A DNA stretch of 64,000 nt from an uncultured Caulobacterales bacterium. Lineage in GTDB: Bacteria; Pseudomonadota; Alphaproteobacteria; Caulobacterales; Caulobacteraceae. Below, in pieces: positions 16,668 to 27,617 of this stretch (position 1 is the first letter of the stretch; every line of letters starts with the position of its first letter). The position numbers were made by a program, and so were the translations under genes. The DNA lies in NCBI GenBank assembly GCA_903900155.1, contig CAIUMD010000015.1, positions 1-64,000 of the forward strand, given 5' to 3'. The notes below the pieces were generated by a model. That model was not told the DNA's origin. It searched no databases and saw nothing but the letters and a program-made list of their open reading frames with translations.

Positions 16668-18135
16668 GCCGGGCGATGTCGCGTTTCAGCCGCTTGCGCC
16701 GGCCCCAGGGCCGCCAGGCGTCGTCGGGCGCGATGGCGTCGCCCAGGCTCCAGTCGGCGATGAACTTCTGGACCCCGGTCAGCTTCCGCGTCGGCACGGG
16801 CTGCAGTCGGCGCGGCGGGCCGCCCTTCACGTCCAGCGCATTGATCGCCGCGCCCAGGCCGCCTTCCCGCTCCATCGTCTCCAGCACGGTCTCGGTGTCG
16901 CGGTCGATGAAGTGGCCGACCAGCCGGCCCAGGAAGGCCCGGACCGTCTCGCGCTCGATGTCGCTCTTGGCCTCGAAGGCCAGGTCGCATTCGCTGTCGA
17001 GGCCGATCGAGCGGTTGTTGAGGTTGGCGCTGCCGATCCGCAGCATCCAGTCGTCCATGATCGCCACCTTGGAGTGGACGATAATCGGGCCGCCCTTGGG
17101 CGTATGGGCCGAGAAGGCCGAGAAGCGCTTGTGGACGTCGACCTCGCGCAGGCGGTTGATCGCCGCCGTGCGGGCGCTGTCCATGGTCATCTGGTCGAAA
17201 TAGCTGGGACTGCGGGCCGGGCCGATCGTCACCACCTCGGGGCCGTCCGGCTCTGCCAGGCGCTCGGCCAGGGCTTCGACGATGATCGGCGAGGTCAGGT
17301 ACTGGTTCTCCAGGTAGATCAACCGCCGCGCCCGCCGGATCGCCGACAGGTGCAGCAACAGACTTTCGATCACCTCGGGCCGGCCTTGCCAGGCGGCCGA
17401 GGTGCGGGCCACGGCGATCGGCAGGCGGCGTAGATCGGGAAGCAGGTTCTCGGGCCAAGGCGTCTCGTCCGGACGTTCGGGACGCTCGACATGGTCGCCG
17501 CCGGAGGCCTTCCAGCGGTCCATGAAGAGATCGGCCATCGCCTCGCCCGCCCGGCCGTCGACCAGCATCGAGACCTCATGGCGGGCCGGATAGTGGCGCC
17601 CCGTGGGCAGGCGGCGCAGCGGGTTGTTGTCCAGGTGCCGGCCGTCGTCCCAGCGGTCAACGCTGATGTCGCCGCCGCTGATCAGAGCCGTGACGCCGTC
17701 GACGATCACCGCCTTCTGGTGATGGCAGGCGCTGGCCGGCAGGGTGGCGTCCAGGCGGTACTTCACCCGCGAGCCGGCGAAGAAGGCCGCGCCGCGGTGG
17801 GGCCCGAAAAGCTGCGAAGCCGCAATGGGAAAGGGCATGTCCCAGGTCAGCACCCGCACATCCAGCGCCGGGTTCAGCGCCGCCTGCCGCCGCAGGATCA
17901 GGCCGATGCGGTCGGCATGGGTGGGATCGCGGCTCTTACGGACGCGGTCGGGATCCAGGCGCGTCAGCGGGTCGAACACCCAGGCCAGGATCCAGATCGA
18001 CTTGCGCGCGGACAGGATCAACGGCTTCAGAGCGTCGAACGCCTCGTCGTTGTCTATGAACAGGGCCACGCGATCGGCGGGCTCTACCCGCCAGCAGTTG
18101 TATCCCGGTTGGAAGACGGAAGAACCCGGATCCAT
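16624..18135 (-). CDS. Phospholipase D / cardiolipin synthase-like protein
   Basis: A 503-residue phospholipase D superfamily enzyme with both HKD motifs: HHQKAVIVDG in the first half and VHSKVAIMDD, followed by GSANLNNRS, in the second. Two HKDs form one active site for phosphatidyl transfer or hydrolysis, as in cardiolipin synthases. No N-terminal membrane anchors are apparent, unlike classic Cls, so it may be a soluble or peripheral enzyme. Its 3' end overlaps the convergent EEP-phosphatase gene. Confidence 0.9.
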   Translation of the reverse strand: MDPGSSVFQPGYNCWRVEPADRVALFIDNDEAFDALKPLILSARKSIWILAWVFDPLTRLDPDRVRKSRDPTHADRIGLILRRQAALNPALDVRVLTWDMPFPIAASQLFGPHRGAAFFAGSRVKYRLDATLPASACHHQKAVIVDGVTALISGGDISVDRWDDGRHLDNNPLRRLPTGRHYPARHEVSMLVDGRAGEAMADLFMDRWKASGGDHVERPERPDETPWPENLLPDLRRLPIAVARTSAAWQGRPEVIESLLLHLSAIRRARRLIYLENQYLTSPIIVEALAERLAEPDGPEVVTIGPARSPSYFDQMTMDSARTAAINRLREVDVHKRFSAFSAHTPKGGPIIVHSKVAIMDDWMLRIGSANLNNRSIGLDSECDLAFEAKSDIERETVRAFLGRLVGHFIDRDTETVLETMEREGGLGAAINALDVKGGPPRRLQPVPTRKLTGVQKFIADWSLGDAIAPDDAWRPWGRRKRLKRDIARLTEPPPLPPGHLQP

Positions 18136-18222
18136 GTCGCCCCAAACGCCGTGAGCTACGAGAACGCGCAGGCGTCTTTATGGCTCCGCTTGGACGTCGC
18201 GTCTTGTGAACTCTCCGTAGGA

Positions 18223-18567
18223 TCAGCCGGCGATGGCGGCCGCGTCGCGTTCGCCGGTGCGGATGCGCAGGGCCTGTTCCAGGTCCATGACGAAGACCTT
18301 GCCGTCGCCGATCTTGCCGGTGTTGGCCGTGCGCTGCAGGGCCTCGATGACGGGCTCGAGCACGTCGGTCGGCACGGCGATCTCCAGCTTCACCTTGGGC
18401 AGCAGCTTCACCTCGTACTCGGCGCCGCGATAGACCTCGGTCTTGCCCTTCTGCCGGCCATAGCCACGCACCTCGGTGACCGTCAGCCCCGACGCCCCCG
18501 CCTCGGTGACCGCTTCGAGCACCGCGTCCAGGCGGCTCGGCTTAATCACGGCGACGATCATCTTCAT
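18223..18567 (-). CDS. Nitrogen regulatory protein PII (GlnB/GlnK family)
   Basis: A 114-residue PII signal protein that senses 2-oxoglutarate, ATP/ADP and, by uridylylation, glutamine. The T-loop carries the uridylylation tyrosine in YRGAEYEVKLLPKVKLE, and the C-terminal signature GKIGDGKVFV is intact. It is neither beside amtB nor beside glnA; the neighbours are a phospholipase D and a methyltransferase. Its assignment as GlnB or GlnK cannot be made from sequence alone. Confidence 0.93.
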   Translation of the reverse strand: MKMIVAVIKPSRLDAVLEAVTEAGASGLTVTEVRGYGRQKGKTEVYRGAEYEVKLLPKVKLEIAVPTDVLEPVIEALQRTANTGKIGDGKVFVMDLEQALRIRTGERDAAAIAG

Positions 18568-18639
18568 GGCGCGGCTCCCGGGAGCGAACGGTTGTTACGA
18601 CTCCAAGCTAGGCGTCCGAACGCTTCGCTCCAAGTAAGA

Positions 18640-19446
18640 TCAGACTTCACTGGAACTCGATGCCTGATGAACAGGCGCCTTTGCCGCAGAAACAGGGCGC
18701 CCTTCGGTGTGGCGCGCGGGCGTCGGTCCGGCCGGACTGGGCAGCAGGACGCCGGGCGCGAAAACCCTCGCTCTGGCTCGATGCCCCCTCGGCTTGACCG
18801 CAAAGGTCTGCTTGATCGCCTCCATCAGGATCACCCCGGCGAACCGCGGCCACAGGCGCGCGCCCACCTGTTCGAACCCCTCGGCCCAGCCGGACATGGC
18901 CCCGAACGGCGGGACATAGAGGGCGCGGGTCCAGCCGGCCGGCTCCAGGCCCGCCTCGCGGATCAGGCTCTCCAGCTGGCTGCGGCTGTAGGGACGGCCA
19001 TGGCCGAAGGGCGTGGTCTCGGCCCCCGTCCAGACGCCGTCGCGCGACGATGCCGCCACGATCAGCCGCCCCGTGGGGGCCATGACCCGGCCGATCTCGG
19101 CCAGCAGGGCGGCCGGATCGTCGGCCTCCTCCAGGGCGTGGACGGCCAGGACGCGGTCGAACATGGCGTTGGGCAGCGGCAGGGCGGTCTCTTCGACTAG
19201 GCAAGCCTGGTTGCGGCCGCCGCTGGGCCAGACCTCGACGCCCTGCTGGGCGGGCATGGCGGCGACCACACGGCGCGCCCGAGCGCGGGCGGCGTCCAGG
19301 AACGGGGTGGCGTAGCCCACGCCCAGAATGTCGAGATCGCGCGTGTCGCCCCAGGCCTCCTCGACCTTGCGGGTGAGCATGGTCCGCGCCGCGCGCCCCA
19401 GGGGGGCGGCGTAGAAAGCGCGCAGGTCCAGCACGTCGCGGCGCAT
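18640..19446 (-). CDS. SAM-dependent methyltransferase (Methyltransf_11 type)
   Basis: A 268-residue class I methyltransferase. ILGVGYATPFLDAA stands at the SAM site in a weakened form of the usual glycine-rich loop; DRVLAVHALEEADDP and GRLIVAASSRDGVW are typical of motifs II and post-II. The C-terminal tail is unusually rich in R, P and A. A longer overlapping ORF (18647..19516) in another frame is a shadow. It lies divergent to gloB with 68 bases between starts; this pair is a familiar alphaproteobacterial arrangement. Confidence 0.85.
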   Translation of the reverse strand: MRRDVLDLRAFYAAPLGRAARTMLTRKVEEAWGDTRDLDILGVGYATPFLDAARARARRVVAAMPAQQGVEVWPSGGRNQACLVEETALPLPNAMFDRVLAVHALEEADDPAALLAEIGRVMAPTGRLIVAASSRDGVWTGAETTPFGHGRPYSRSQLESLIREAGLEPAGWTRALYVPPFGAMSGWAEGFEQVGARLWPRFAGVILMEAIKQTFAVKPRGHRARARVFAPGVLLPSPAGPTPARHTEGRPVSAAKAPVHQASSSSEV

Positions 19447-19514
19447 TGAGTCTCCCAGGATCCGAGGCCATCCTTGTATTCGCGCCGGCTTCGGCGCGAT
19501 AGAGCAAGCGCGCC

Positions 19515-20264
19515 ATGCCCCTGAACGTTCATCAGTTCCCCTGCCTGTCCGACAACTACGGCTTCCTGATCCGCGACGAGGCGACCGGGAAGGTCGCGAC
19601 GATCGACACGCCGGACGCCGACGCTATCCAGGCCGAGCTCGACAAGCTGGGCTGGACCCTGGACCTGATCCTCAACACCCACTGGCACCCCGACCACGCC
19701 GGCGGCAACGAAGCGCTGAAGAAGGCCACCGGCGCGACCATCGCCGGCCCGGCCGAAGTGACTCGCATCGCGCCGCTGGATCGCGTGCTGCGCGGCGGCG
19801 ATTCGATCCTGCTCGGCGAGACCCGACTCGACGTGATCGACAGCGGCGGCCACACCCTGGGCCACATCGCCTATCACGATGCGAAAGGCGGCGTCGCCTT
19901 CGTGGGCGACACGCTGTTCGCCCTGGGCTGCGGCCGGCTGTTCGAGGGCACGGCCGAGCAGATGTGGGACTCGCTCTCGCGCGTCGCCAGCCTGCCCGAC
20001 GCGACCACCGTCTATTGCGCCCATGAATACACCGCCTCGAACGCACGCTTCGCCCTGTCGGTCGACGACGATCCGGCCCTGAAAGCGCGGGCCGACCAGA
20101 TCTTCGCCGCCCGCGAACGCGGCGAGCCGACGGTGCCGACCACCATCGCGGCCGAGAAGGCCACCAATCCGTTCCTGCGCGCCCCGCTGCTGCGGCCGAA
20201 CGCCGCCTCACCGGCGGAGGCCTTCGCCGAAATCCGCGCCGCCAAGGACAGCTTCAAGGGATGA
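19515..20264 (+). CDS. gloB: Hydroxyacylglutathione hydrolase (glyoxalase II)
   Basis: This metallo-beta-lactamase-fold enzyme hydrolyses S-lactoylglutathione in methylglyoxal detoxification. The metal motif THWHPDHAGG is present, with VIDSGGHTLGHIAYH, FVGDTLFALGCGRLFEGT and YCAHEYTASN as the characteristic GloB blocks. The length of 249 residues is normal. It overlaps the following cupin gene by four bases. Confidence 0.95.
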   Translation: MPLNVHQFPCLSDNYGFLIRDEATGKVATIDTPDADAIQAELDKLGWTLDLILNTHWHPDHAGGNEALKKATGATIAGPAEVTRIAPLDRVLRGGDSILLGETRLDVIDSGGHTLGHIAYHDAKGGVAFVGDTLFALGCGRLFEGTAEQMWDSLSRVASLPDATTVYCAHEYTASNARFALSVDDDPALKARADQIFAARERGEPTVPTTIAAEKATNPFLRAPLLRPNAASPAEAFAEIRAAKDSFKG

Positions 20265-20728
20265 GTAACAGCGTGACCGAGAAGGCCATATCCGGCGACC
20301 TGGGCGCCAAGGAAATCATCCGGATGCTGGACCTGGCGCCGCACCCCGAAGGCGGCTGGTACAAGCGGACCTTCGAAGACGAGGCCGGTCCCGACGGCCG
20401 CGCCAAGTCGACCTGCATCTATTTTCTGCTGGAGGCCGAGCAGGTGTCGGTCTGGCATCGGGTCGACGCGGTCGAAACCTGGCACTGGTACGCCGGCGCG
20501 CCGATCTCGATCAGCCTGTCGCCGCCCAATGCCAAGGGCGTCACGGCCTATGTGCTGGGCCCCGACCTGCGGGCGGGCTGCCGCCCCCAGGTGATCGTGC
20601 CCAAGGACTGGTGGCAGACCGCCGTCAGCCTGGGCGCCTGGACCCTGGTCGGCTGCACCGTCGCGCCCGGATTCCGCTTCGAGGGCTTCGAGATGGCCGC
20701 CCCCGACTGGAGCCCGTCGAAGGGGTGA
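20261..20728 (+). CDS. Cupin-domain protein (DUF985 / cupin_5)
   Basis: A 155-residue single-domain cupin of the DUF985 family, recognisable from LDLAPHPEGGWYKRTFED, IYFLLEAEQVSVWHRVD and WHWYAGAPI. The fold is a beta barrel; some relatives are linked to sugar or nucleotide metabolism, but function here is unknown. The start overlaps the gloB stop (ATGA). Confidence 0.87.
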   Translation: MSNSVTEKAISGDLGAKEIIRMLDLAPHPEGGWYKRTFEDEAGPDGRAKSTCIYFLLEAEQVSVWHRVDAVETWHWYAGAPISISLSPPNAKGVTAYVLGPDLRAGCRPQVIVPKDWWQTAVSLGAWTLVGCTVAPGFRFEGFEMAAPDWSPSKG

Positions 20729-20887
20729 GTCCCCCAAAAACGTTCCCCCCAGGCCCGCGTCAACCTGTCGCGGGTCCCCAAACAGGGTCCCCATAGTGGG
20801 TAACTTGGTCGCATGGCGTCGATATCTGAGCCATGCAATCCTTTTCTGGTCGCGTTAATACGTTGGCCTAGGGGAACCAAGTAACAG

Positions 20888-21328
20888 ATGTCCGAAGAGT
20901 ACATGAACGCTCGCGCGGCCACCCGCTACGCGACGGATTACATCCTGCGCTGGGTCGAAATCGCCAATGAGGTGCACGGGTCCGACCTGCTGTACGCCCT
21001 CGTCTTCACCACCCTGTGGGCGGGCAATTGCTCGCACATCCGGGGCGGGGTCTATGCCGAGGTCGACGACATTCCGCCCGATCACGAGCGCCGTCCGCTG
21101 ACCGTGCGCCAGGTCGCCGACTCGCTGGGCCTGCCCTACGAGACCGTGCGTCGCCGCTTCGTCGAGATGCTGGAAAAGGGCATGGCGCAACGCGTCGGCC
21201 GCGAGGGTTTCATCGTCCCGTCCTCGGCCCTCGCCCGTCCCGAAGTCGTGCAGGGCCTGAAGCGTTCGCACGTCAGCCTGACCCGCTTCCTCAAGGAACT
21301 GAAGACGATCGGCGTCGAGGCGGCTTAA
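20888..21328 (+). CDS. HTH transcriptional regulator-like protein
   Basis: A 146-residue protein whose second half contains a winged-helix segment: PLTVRQVADSLGLPYETVRRRFVEMLEKG followed by a wing AQRVGREGFIVP. The N-terminal half is helical (TRYATDYILRWVEIAN). It resembles Crp/MarR-type DNA-binding domains without an obvious ligand domain. Nine bases separate it from the MFS gene downstream, so the two are probably co-transcribed and this protein may control the transporter. Confidence 0.75.
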   Translation: MSEEYMNARAATRYATDYILRWVEIANEVHGSDLLYALVFTTLWAGNCSHIRGGVYAEVDDIPPDHERRPLTVRQVADSLGLPYETVRRRFVEMLEKGMAQRVGREGFIVPSSALARPEVVQGLKRSHVSLTRFLKELKTIGVEAA

Positions 21329-21337
21329 GGCTCCCTC

Positions 21338-22504
21338 ATGCCGGCCGCCGACCGCGCCCTGCGGGGCCTTGCCTGGCTGATGTTCCTGGTCACGGCCATG
21401 ACGACCAACGTCGTGGGCGTGCTGATCCCGGAAGTCGCCAGGGCCTACGGCCTGAACCTGACAGAGGCCGGCGGCCTGCAGTACGCCACCATGGCCGGCA
21501 TCGCCCTGGCCGGCCTGTTTCTGGGGGGCATGGCCGACCGGCGCGGGCGCCGGGCGACGGTAATCCTGGGCTTGGCTCTCTTCGCCCTGGCCAGCATCCT
21601 GATCGCCTTCAACCGCGCCCTGTCGCCGTTGCTGGTCCTGCTGTTCGCCAGCGGCCTGGCCATCGGCGTGTTCAAGACCGGGGCGATCGCCCTGATCGGC
21701 GACCTGGCCCACACGCCGGCTGAGCACACGCGCGAGATGAACATCGTCGAGGGTTTCTTCGCCCTCGGCGCCGTTGCCGGCCCGCCGATCGTGGCGCGAC
21801 TGCTGGCCGCAGGCCTGCCCTGGACGGCGCTCTACGGCCTGGCCGGCGCCCTGACCCTGGGCCTGCTGCTGCTGGCCCTGGTCGTGCGCTTCCCGCCTGC
21901 CCGACCGACGGCCGAGCAGGCCGGCATGATCGCCACCCTGGCCATCGCTCGTGACCGTCGCGCTGTGGGCTATGGCGCCTGCATTTTCCTCTATGTCGGC
22001 GTCGAGACGGCCGTCTATGTCTGGATGCCCGCCTTGCTGGCGTCCGAGGGCGCCAAGGCCCTGCTGCCGGGCGCCTGGGCGCTGTCGACCTTCTTCGTGC
22101 TGCGCGCCGCGGGGCGCTTTGTCGGCGCCTGGACGCTGGAGCGCTTGGGCTGGGCCCGGACCCTGGCAGCCTGCGGCGTCGCGGTGCTGGCCTGCTTCGC
22201 CAGCGCCCTGGCCGGCGGACGTGAGGCGGCGGCGATGCTGCTGCCGCTTTCGGGCCTCTTCATGTCGGTGCTCTATCCGACCCTGAACTCGCGGGCGATC
22301 AGCGGCTTTCCGGCCGAGCGCCACGGAGCGGCGGCGGGCTTCATCCTGTTCGTGACGTGCCTGTCGGCCGTTCTGTCGCCGCTGGCGATCGGCGCGGTCA
22401 GCGACGCCTTCGGCGGTCCGCGCGCGGGGTTCGGGCTGGCGACCGGCATGGCGCTGGCCCTGGCCGGCGCGCTGGTCTGCAACGCCGCGAAAGACCGCGC
22501 CTAG
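21338..22504 (+). CDS. Major facilitator superfamily transporter
   Basis: A 388-residue inner-membrane protein with about 12 hydrophobic segments and the MFS inter-helix motif GGMADRRGRRATVI after the second helix. The C-terminal half has the matching pseudo-repeat. The substrate is not evident. It follows the HTH gene closely and ends by overlapping the convergent LacI regulator by four bases. Confidence 0.88.
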   Translation: MPAADRALRGLAWLMFLVTAMTTNVVGVLIPEVARAYGLNLTEAGGLQYATMAGIALAGLFLGGMADRRGRRATVILGLALFALASILIAFNRALSPLLVLLFASGLAIGVFKTGAIALIGDLAHTPAEHTREMNIVEGFFALGAVAGPPIVARLLAAGLPWTALYGLAGALTLGLLLLALVVRFPPARPTAEQAGMIATLAIARDRRAVGYGACIFLYVGVETAVYVWMPALLASEGAKALLPGAWALSTFFVLRAAGRFVGAWTLERLGWARTLAACGVAVLACFASALAGGREAAAMLLPLSGLFMSVLYPTLNSRAISGFPAERHGAAAGFILFVTCLSAVLSPLAIGAVSDAFGGPRAGFGLATGMALALAGALVCNAAKDRA

Positions 22505-23538
22505 ACGCTGCTGCCGCGCACCACCAACTCGACCGGCGCCAGGGTGGAGCGGGCGTCCTCACCCGCCATGCGGCGGAACAGCAGGTCGACCATCGCCCGC
22601 GCCCCGAACGCCAGGTCCTGGCGCACGGTGGTCAGGGGCGGGTTGCTGTGGCGCGCCAGGACGATGTCGTCGAAGCCGACCACGCCGACATCGCCCGGCA
22701 CGGTCTTGCCGGCCGCGTGCAGCGCGCCGACGGCGGCCAGGGCGATGACGTCCGAGAAGGCGAAGATCCCGTCGAACGGCACGCCCGTCGCCAGGAAGGC
22801 GCTCGCGGCCTCCTGCGCCTCTTCCAAAGTGTAGGGCGTCGAGACCACCAGGGCCGGATCGAACGGCAGGCCGGCCTCGGCCAGGCCCTTCTTGTAACCT
22901 TTGAACCGCTGGGCGGCCTCGGGCGCGTCCACGGCGCCGAAGAAGGCGATGCGCTTGCGGCCATTGGCGGCGAGGTGAGCGACGGCCAGACGACCGCCCT
23001 CGACATTGTCGCTGCCCACTGCGCAGTAGCGCTGGCCCGGCAGTTGGGCGCCCCACACCACCATCGGCTTGTAGTTGTCGGCGACGGCGTTCAGGGCATC
23101 GTGCTGGGTGCTCTGGCCGATCAAAACGAGGCCGTCGGCGCGATGCGACTGGATGATGCGGTCCAGCCAGCCCGTCTCGGTGACGATGACCTTGTTCAGC
23201 AGGACGGAATAGTTGCGGCGGGTGATCTCGTCGGCCAGCCGGCCCAGCATCTCCAGGAAGAACGGGTCTGAGATCAGTTGCCCGGTCTCGTGGGCCAGGG
23301 GGATGACGACGCCGATCGTGTCGGTCTTGCGCAGGCGCAAGCTGCGCGCCGACTGGTTGACGACATAGCCGTGGGTCTGGGCGATCTCGACGATCTGGTC
23401 GCGCAGAGTCTTGGGGATCAGCGGATTGCCGGCCAGGGCGCGGGACACCGTCGAGATCGACACGCCGGCCATGCGAGCGATGTCGGCCATCTTCAGGCGG
23501 CCACGTTCGGGCGCCTCGGCGATATCGGGGCTATCCAT
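22501..23538 (-). CDS. LacI-family transcriptional regulator
   Basis: A 345-residue repressor. The HTH is MADIARMAGVSISTVSRALAGNPLI and the hinge helix follows; the C-terminal periplasmic-binding-like domain has DTIGVVIP and the CGPD-like end of such sensors (VPGDVGVVGFDDI). LacI proteins usually respond to sugars or nucleosides. No sugar operon is adjacent, so its targets are unknown; the convergent MFS gene is one candidate. Confidence 0.93.
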   Translation of the reverse strand: MDSPDIAEAPERGRLKMADIARMAGVSISTVSRALAGNPLIPKTLRDQIVEIAQTHGYVVNQSARSLRLRKTDTIGVVIPLAHETGQLISDPFFLEMLGRLADEITRRNYSVLLNKVIVTETGWLDRIIQSHRADGLVLIGQSTQHDALNAVADNYKPMVVWGAQLPGQRYCAVGSDNVEGGRLAVAHLAANGRKRIAFFGAVDAPEAAQRFKGYKKGLAEAGLPFDPALVVSTPYTLEEAQEAASAFLATGVPFDGIFAFSDVIALAAVGALHAAGKTVPGDVGVVGFDDIVLARHSNPPLTTVRQDLAFGARAMVDLLFRRMAGEDARSTLAPVELVVRGSSV

Positions 23539-23771
23539 GGAGAGACAATAGAACCTTGCGTACGCGCGAAAAGCCTCGCTGGCGTCGCATTACGCGCGGT
23601 TGTGCGCGCGCAGCGGCGCCAGGAGGCCGTGAACAGCGAACACTGCTATCCGAGGCCGGTAAACGACGACTGAGCGCTTATGGTTACGCTTGCAAGATTT
23701 GCAAAGCGATACGCTTCTCGCGGGAGTGCGTCCGGACGGCGAACCGCTCACACTTCGCCTGACGCGCTCTG

Positions 23772-24554
23772 TCAACGGTTGAGTACCTTGATGATCCGTT
23801 TGGAGGACGGGCGACCAGCCACACCCTGGTCGGGCGAATAGGTGATGGTCAGCGAACCGTCCTTCAGGCTGGCGGCCGGCTTGTGGCCCTCGGCCAGCAG
23901 GACGCGGGCGATGCGCGAGATCAGCGAGCGGTCGCCCTTGCGCGCCATGCGCTCGAAGGCCTCGGCCACCACGGTGGCGGAATCGGCGGCCAGGACGGAG
24001 GTCTCGGGCCGCACATCCTCGACGGTCGAAAACTCGATGTCGCGCTGGGCCGCGCGGCTGGCGCGGGCGGTGGCGATACGAACGCGCTGGATGAAGACGC
24101 TGAACGACAGGATCGACGGCGGCTGGATCGAGGTGGCCCGGCCCGACAAGGCGGCCGCCGCGCCCATCGGGGCGTCGTCGGTGAACAGGATCATCCCGCC
24201 CAGCTTGGTCACCCGCAGTACGGGCTCGCCCAGGTCGTTGCGATAGATGACGTCGCCGCGCGAGGCGGCTTGCGGCGACAGCACCCAGACCTCGGCGCTG
24301 TTGTCGAACTTCATCAAGGGACGGGGCGCGGCCTGGTCGAAGATGAAGCCGCCGCCGGCTTCCGAGACATAGCGGGCCACGGGCGGAGCTGCGACTCGGC
24401 GGGTCTCGGCCGGACCCTTGTGGCCGAGCAGAGCGTCCCGCAGCGAGTGCGGCAGCTGCTGGGCGTTCGCGGACGCCGCCATGACCATCAGAGCCGCGAT
24501 GGTCAGGGATGCGCGCGCACCCCAATCGCCAAGCTCCGCCTTACGAAATTTCAT
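23772..24554 (-). CDS. Secreted hypothetical protein, DUF4908-like
   Basis: A 260-residue exported protein: the signal peptide is ASLTIAALMVMAASANAQQ. The body matches what I recall of the DUF4908 family found in Caulobacterales (YVSEAGGGFIFDQA, LRVTKLGGMILFT). The central part has two beta-rich stretches around an RATSIQPPSILSF core. Its function is unknown; an envelope role is suggested only by export. It is followed on the same strand by phaB after an intergenic gap. Confidence 0.7.
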   Translation of the reverse strand: MKFRKAELGDWGARASLTIAALMVMAASANAQQLPHSLRDALLGHKGPAETRRVAAPPVARYVSEAGGGFIFDQAAPRPLMKFDNSAEVWVLSPQAASRGDVIYRNDLGEPVLRVTKLGGMILFTDDAPMGAAAALSGRATSIQPPSILSFSVFIQRVRIATARASRAAQRDIEFSTVEDVRPETSVLAADSATVVAEAFERMARKGDRSLISRIARVLLAEGHKPAASLKDGSLTITYSPDQGVAGRPSSKRIIKVLNR

Positions 24555-24686
24555 GCGATCCGTACTGCCCGCCGACTGGGGCGAATCTTGGACGCGTTAA
24601 CGTCCAAACCCCGAAGCCACGCGCATGAGGCCAAACTGCAACAGCAGGCGTCAAGTCCAGGCTCCGGGGCAGGTCGCCAGGATCTA

Positions 24687-25409
24687 CTAGGCCATGTATT
24701 GGCCGCCGTTCAGGCTCAGCGTCGCGCCGGTCACGAAACCGGCCCGCTCGCCCGCCAGGAACGAGACCATGTCGGCGATCTCCTCGCCCTTGCCCAGGCG
24801 GCCGACCGGGATGCCGGCGACGATCTGGGCCAGCACGTTTTCCGGCACCGCCGCCACCATCTCGGTGTCGATATAGCCGGGGCAGATCACATTGACCGTC
24901 ACGCCCTTCTTGGCGTTCTCCAGGGCCAGGGCCTTGGTGAAGCCGATCAGGCCGGCCTTGGCGGCCGAATAGTTGGTCTGGCCCATCTGGCCCTTCTGGC
25001 CGTTGATCGAACTGATATTGACGATCCGGCCCCAGCCACGATCGCGCATCCCCTCGATCACCGGGCGGGTCATGTTGAAGGCCGAGTCCATGTTGACCCG
25101 GATCACTTCGGACCACTGCTCATAGCTCATCTTGTGCAGCATGCCGTCACGGGTGATGCCGGCGTTGTTGACCAGGATGTCGATCGGACCAAGCTCCGCC
25201 TCGACCTTCTTCACGGCCGCCTGGCAGTCGTCGAAGTGACCGACATTGCCCTTCACGACCATCACGCCCAGCTCCTTGGCGCAGGCGGCGGCCGCTTCTT
25301 CGTTCCCGGAATAGCCCGCCGCCACCTTGTGGCCGTCGGCGATCAGTCGCTCGCAGATCGCCCGACCGATGCCGCGGGTGCCCCCGGTCACGAACGCAAC
25401 TCTCGTCAT
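24687..25409 (-). CDS. phaB: Acetoacetyl-CoA reductase (PHB synthesis)
   Basis: This NADPH-dependent short-chain dehydrogenase reduces acetoacetyl-CoA to (R)-3-hydroxybutyryl-CoA, the second step of polyhydroxybutyrate synthesis. The nucleotide motif is TGGTRGIGRAI, the NNAG motif is VNNAGITRDGML, and the catalytic Ser-Tyr-Lys set lies in NISSINGQKGQMGQTNYSAAK. QMGQTNYSAAK is typical of PhaB. It lies about 100 bases after phaA on the same strand. The PHB synthase gene is not in this window. Confidence 0.94.
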   Translation of the reverse strand: MTRVAFVTGGTRGIGRAICERLIADGHKVAAGYSGNEEAAAACAKELGVMVVKGNVGHFDDCQAAVKKVEAELGPIDILVNNAGITRDGMLHKMSYEQWSEVIRVNMDSAFNMTRPVIEGMRDRGWGRIVNISSINGQKGQMGQTNYSAAKAGLIGFTKALALENAKKGVTVNVICPGYIDTEMVAAVPENVLAQIVAGIPVGRLGKGEEIADMVSFLAGERAGFVTGATLSLNGGQYMA

Positions 25410-25507
25410 ATTTGTCTCCCGGATATTTTTATGGTTGCGCCGGTTCGCGCGCTCCCACCCTCGGACGAGAGCGCGCGGCCACGGCTAAGGTTGCGTGACG
25501 GAGTATG

Positions 25508-26794
<1,287 letters not shown>

Positions 26795-26900
26795 TCATGC
26801 CTTCGCGACAGCTCCAAGTCATCAGACCACTGGCGCCATGCCTTTGCATTAGCGATAGTGCGATGCGAAAGAGGATGTAACCTCTGGACTAGGGAACGAA

Positions 26901-27551
26901 ATGTCCGAGAACCCCGAAAAAGGCGAAGCGGCTTCTGGCAGCGAAAAGTCCGCCGCCCAGCGCGTGATCATCAAGAAATACGCCAACCGTCGCCTCTACA
27001 ACACGGCGTCCTCGTCCTACGTGACCCTCGAACACCTGTCCGACATGGTGAAGGAAGGCGTGGACTTCGTCGTCTATGACGCCAAGACCAATGACGACAT
27101 CACCCGTTCGGTCCTGACCCAGATCATCTTTGAAGAGGAAAACCGCGGCGGCGGCCAGAACCTGCTGCCGATCCAGTTCCTCCGCCAGCTGATCGGTTTC
27201 TACGGCAACTCCATGCAGGCCTTCCTGCCGTCGTACCTGGAGATGTCGCTCGAAAGCTTCGCCAAGCAACAGGAGCGCATGCGCGGCCAGTTCGCAGGGC
27301 TGGCGCCCGGCAAGATCCCCGGCATGGGCGTCTATGAGGAACAGATCCGCCAGAACATGGCCCTGTTCGACCGGGCCATGAAGATGTTCTCGCCGTTCGC
27401 CTATGTTCGGCCCGAGGACGCGGGCGCCGCCCCGGCCGAAGCTGCTCCGGCGCCCGCCGCCGCGCCGGCCGGCGATGATTCCCTGGCCGAGCTGAAACGC
27501 CAGATGGAAGCGATGCAGGAGCAGCTCGCCAAGCTGGCCAACAAGTCTTAA
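26901..27551 (+). CDS. phaR: Polyhydroxyalkanoate synthesis regulator PhaR
   Basis: A 216-residue DNA- and PHB-binding repressor of phasin and PHB genes. The N-terminal DNA-binding domain, IIKKYANRRLYNTASSSYVT, is diagnostic. The LLPIQFLRQLIGFYGNSMQ and FAKQQERMRGQFAG blocks belong to the PHB-accumulation regulatory domain. An alanine/proline-rich linker and a C-terminal coiled coil follow. It stands divergent to phaA-phaB with about 220 bases of intergenic DNA. Confidence 0.95.
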   Translation: MSENPEKGEAASGSEKSAAQRVIIKKYANRRLYNTASSSYVTLEHLSDMVKEGVDFVVYDAKTNDDITRSVLTQIIFEEENRGGGQNLLPIQFLRQLIGFYGNSMQAFLPSYLEMSLESFAKQQERMRGQFAGLAPGKIPGMGVYEEQIRQNMALFDRAMKMFSPFAYVRPEDAGAAPAEAAPAPAAAPAGDDSLAELKRQMEAMQEQLAKLANKS

Positions 27552-27617
27552 CCTCACACCTTTCTTAACCAAGTCGGTCCAGCCGATCTTAACCGTCTCG
27601 GCTCTACGAATTCGGGT

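Noticed and set aside
23687-23708. CGCTTGCAA-N3-TTGCAAAGCG near-palindrome upstream of the LacI gene
   Set aside because: It is imperfect, lacks the central CG of LacI operators and is 150 bases from the gene; not enough to call an operator.
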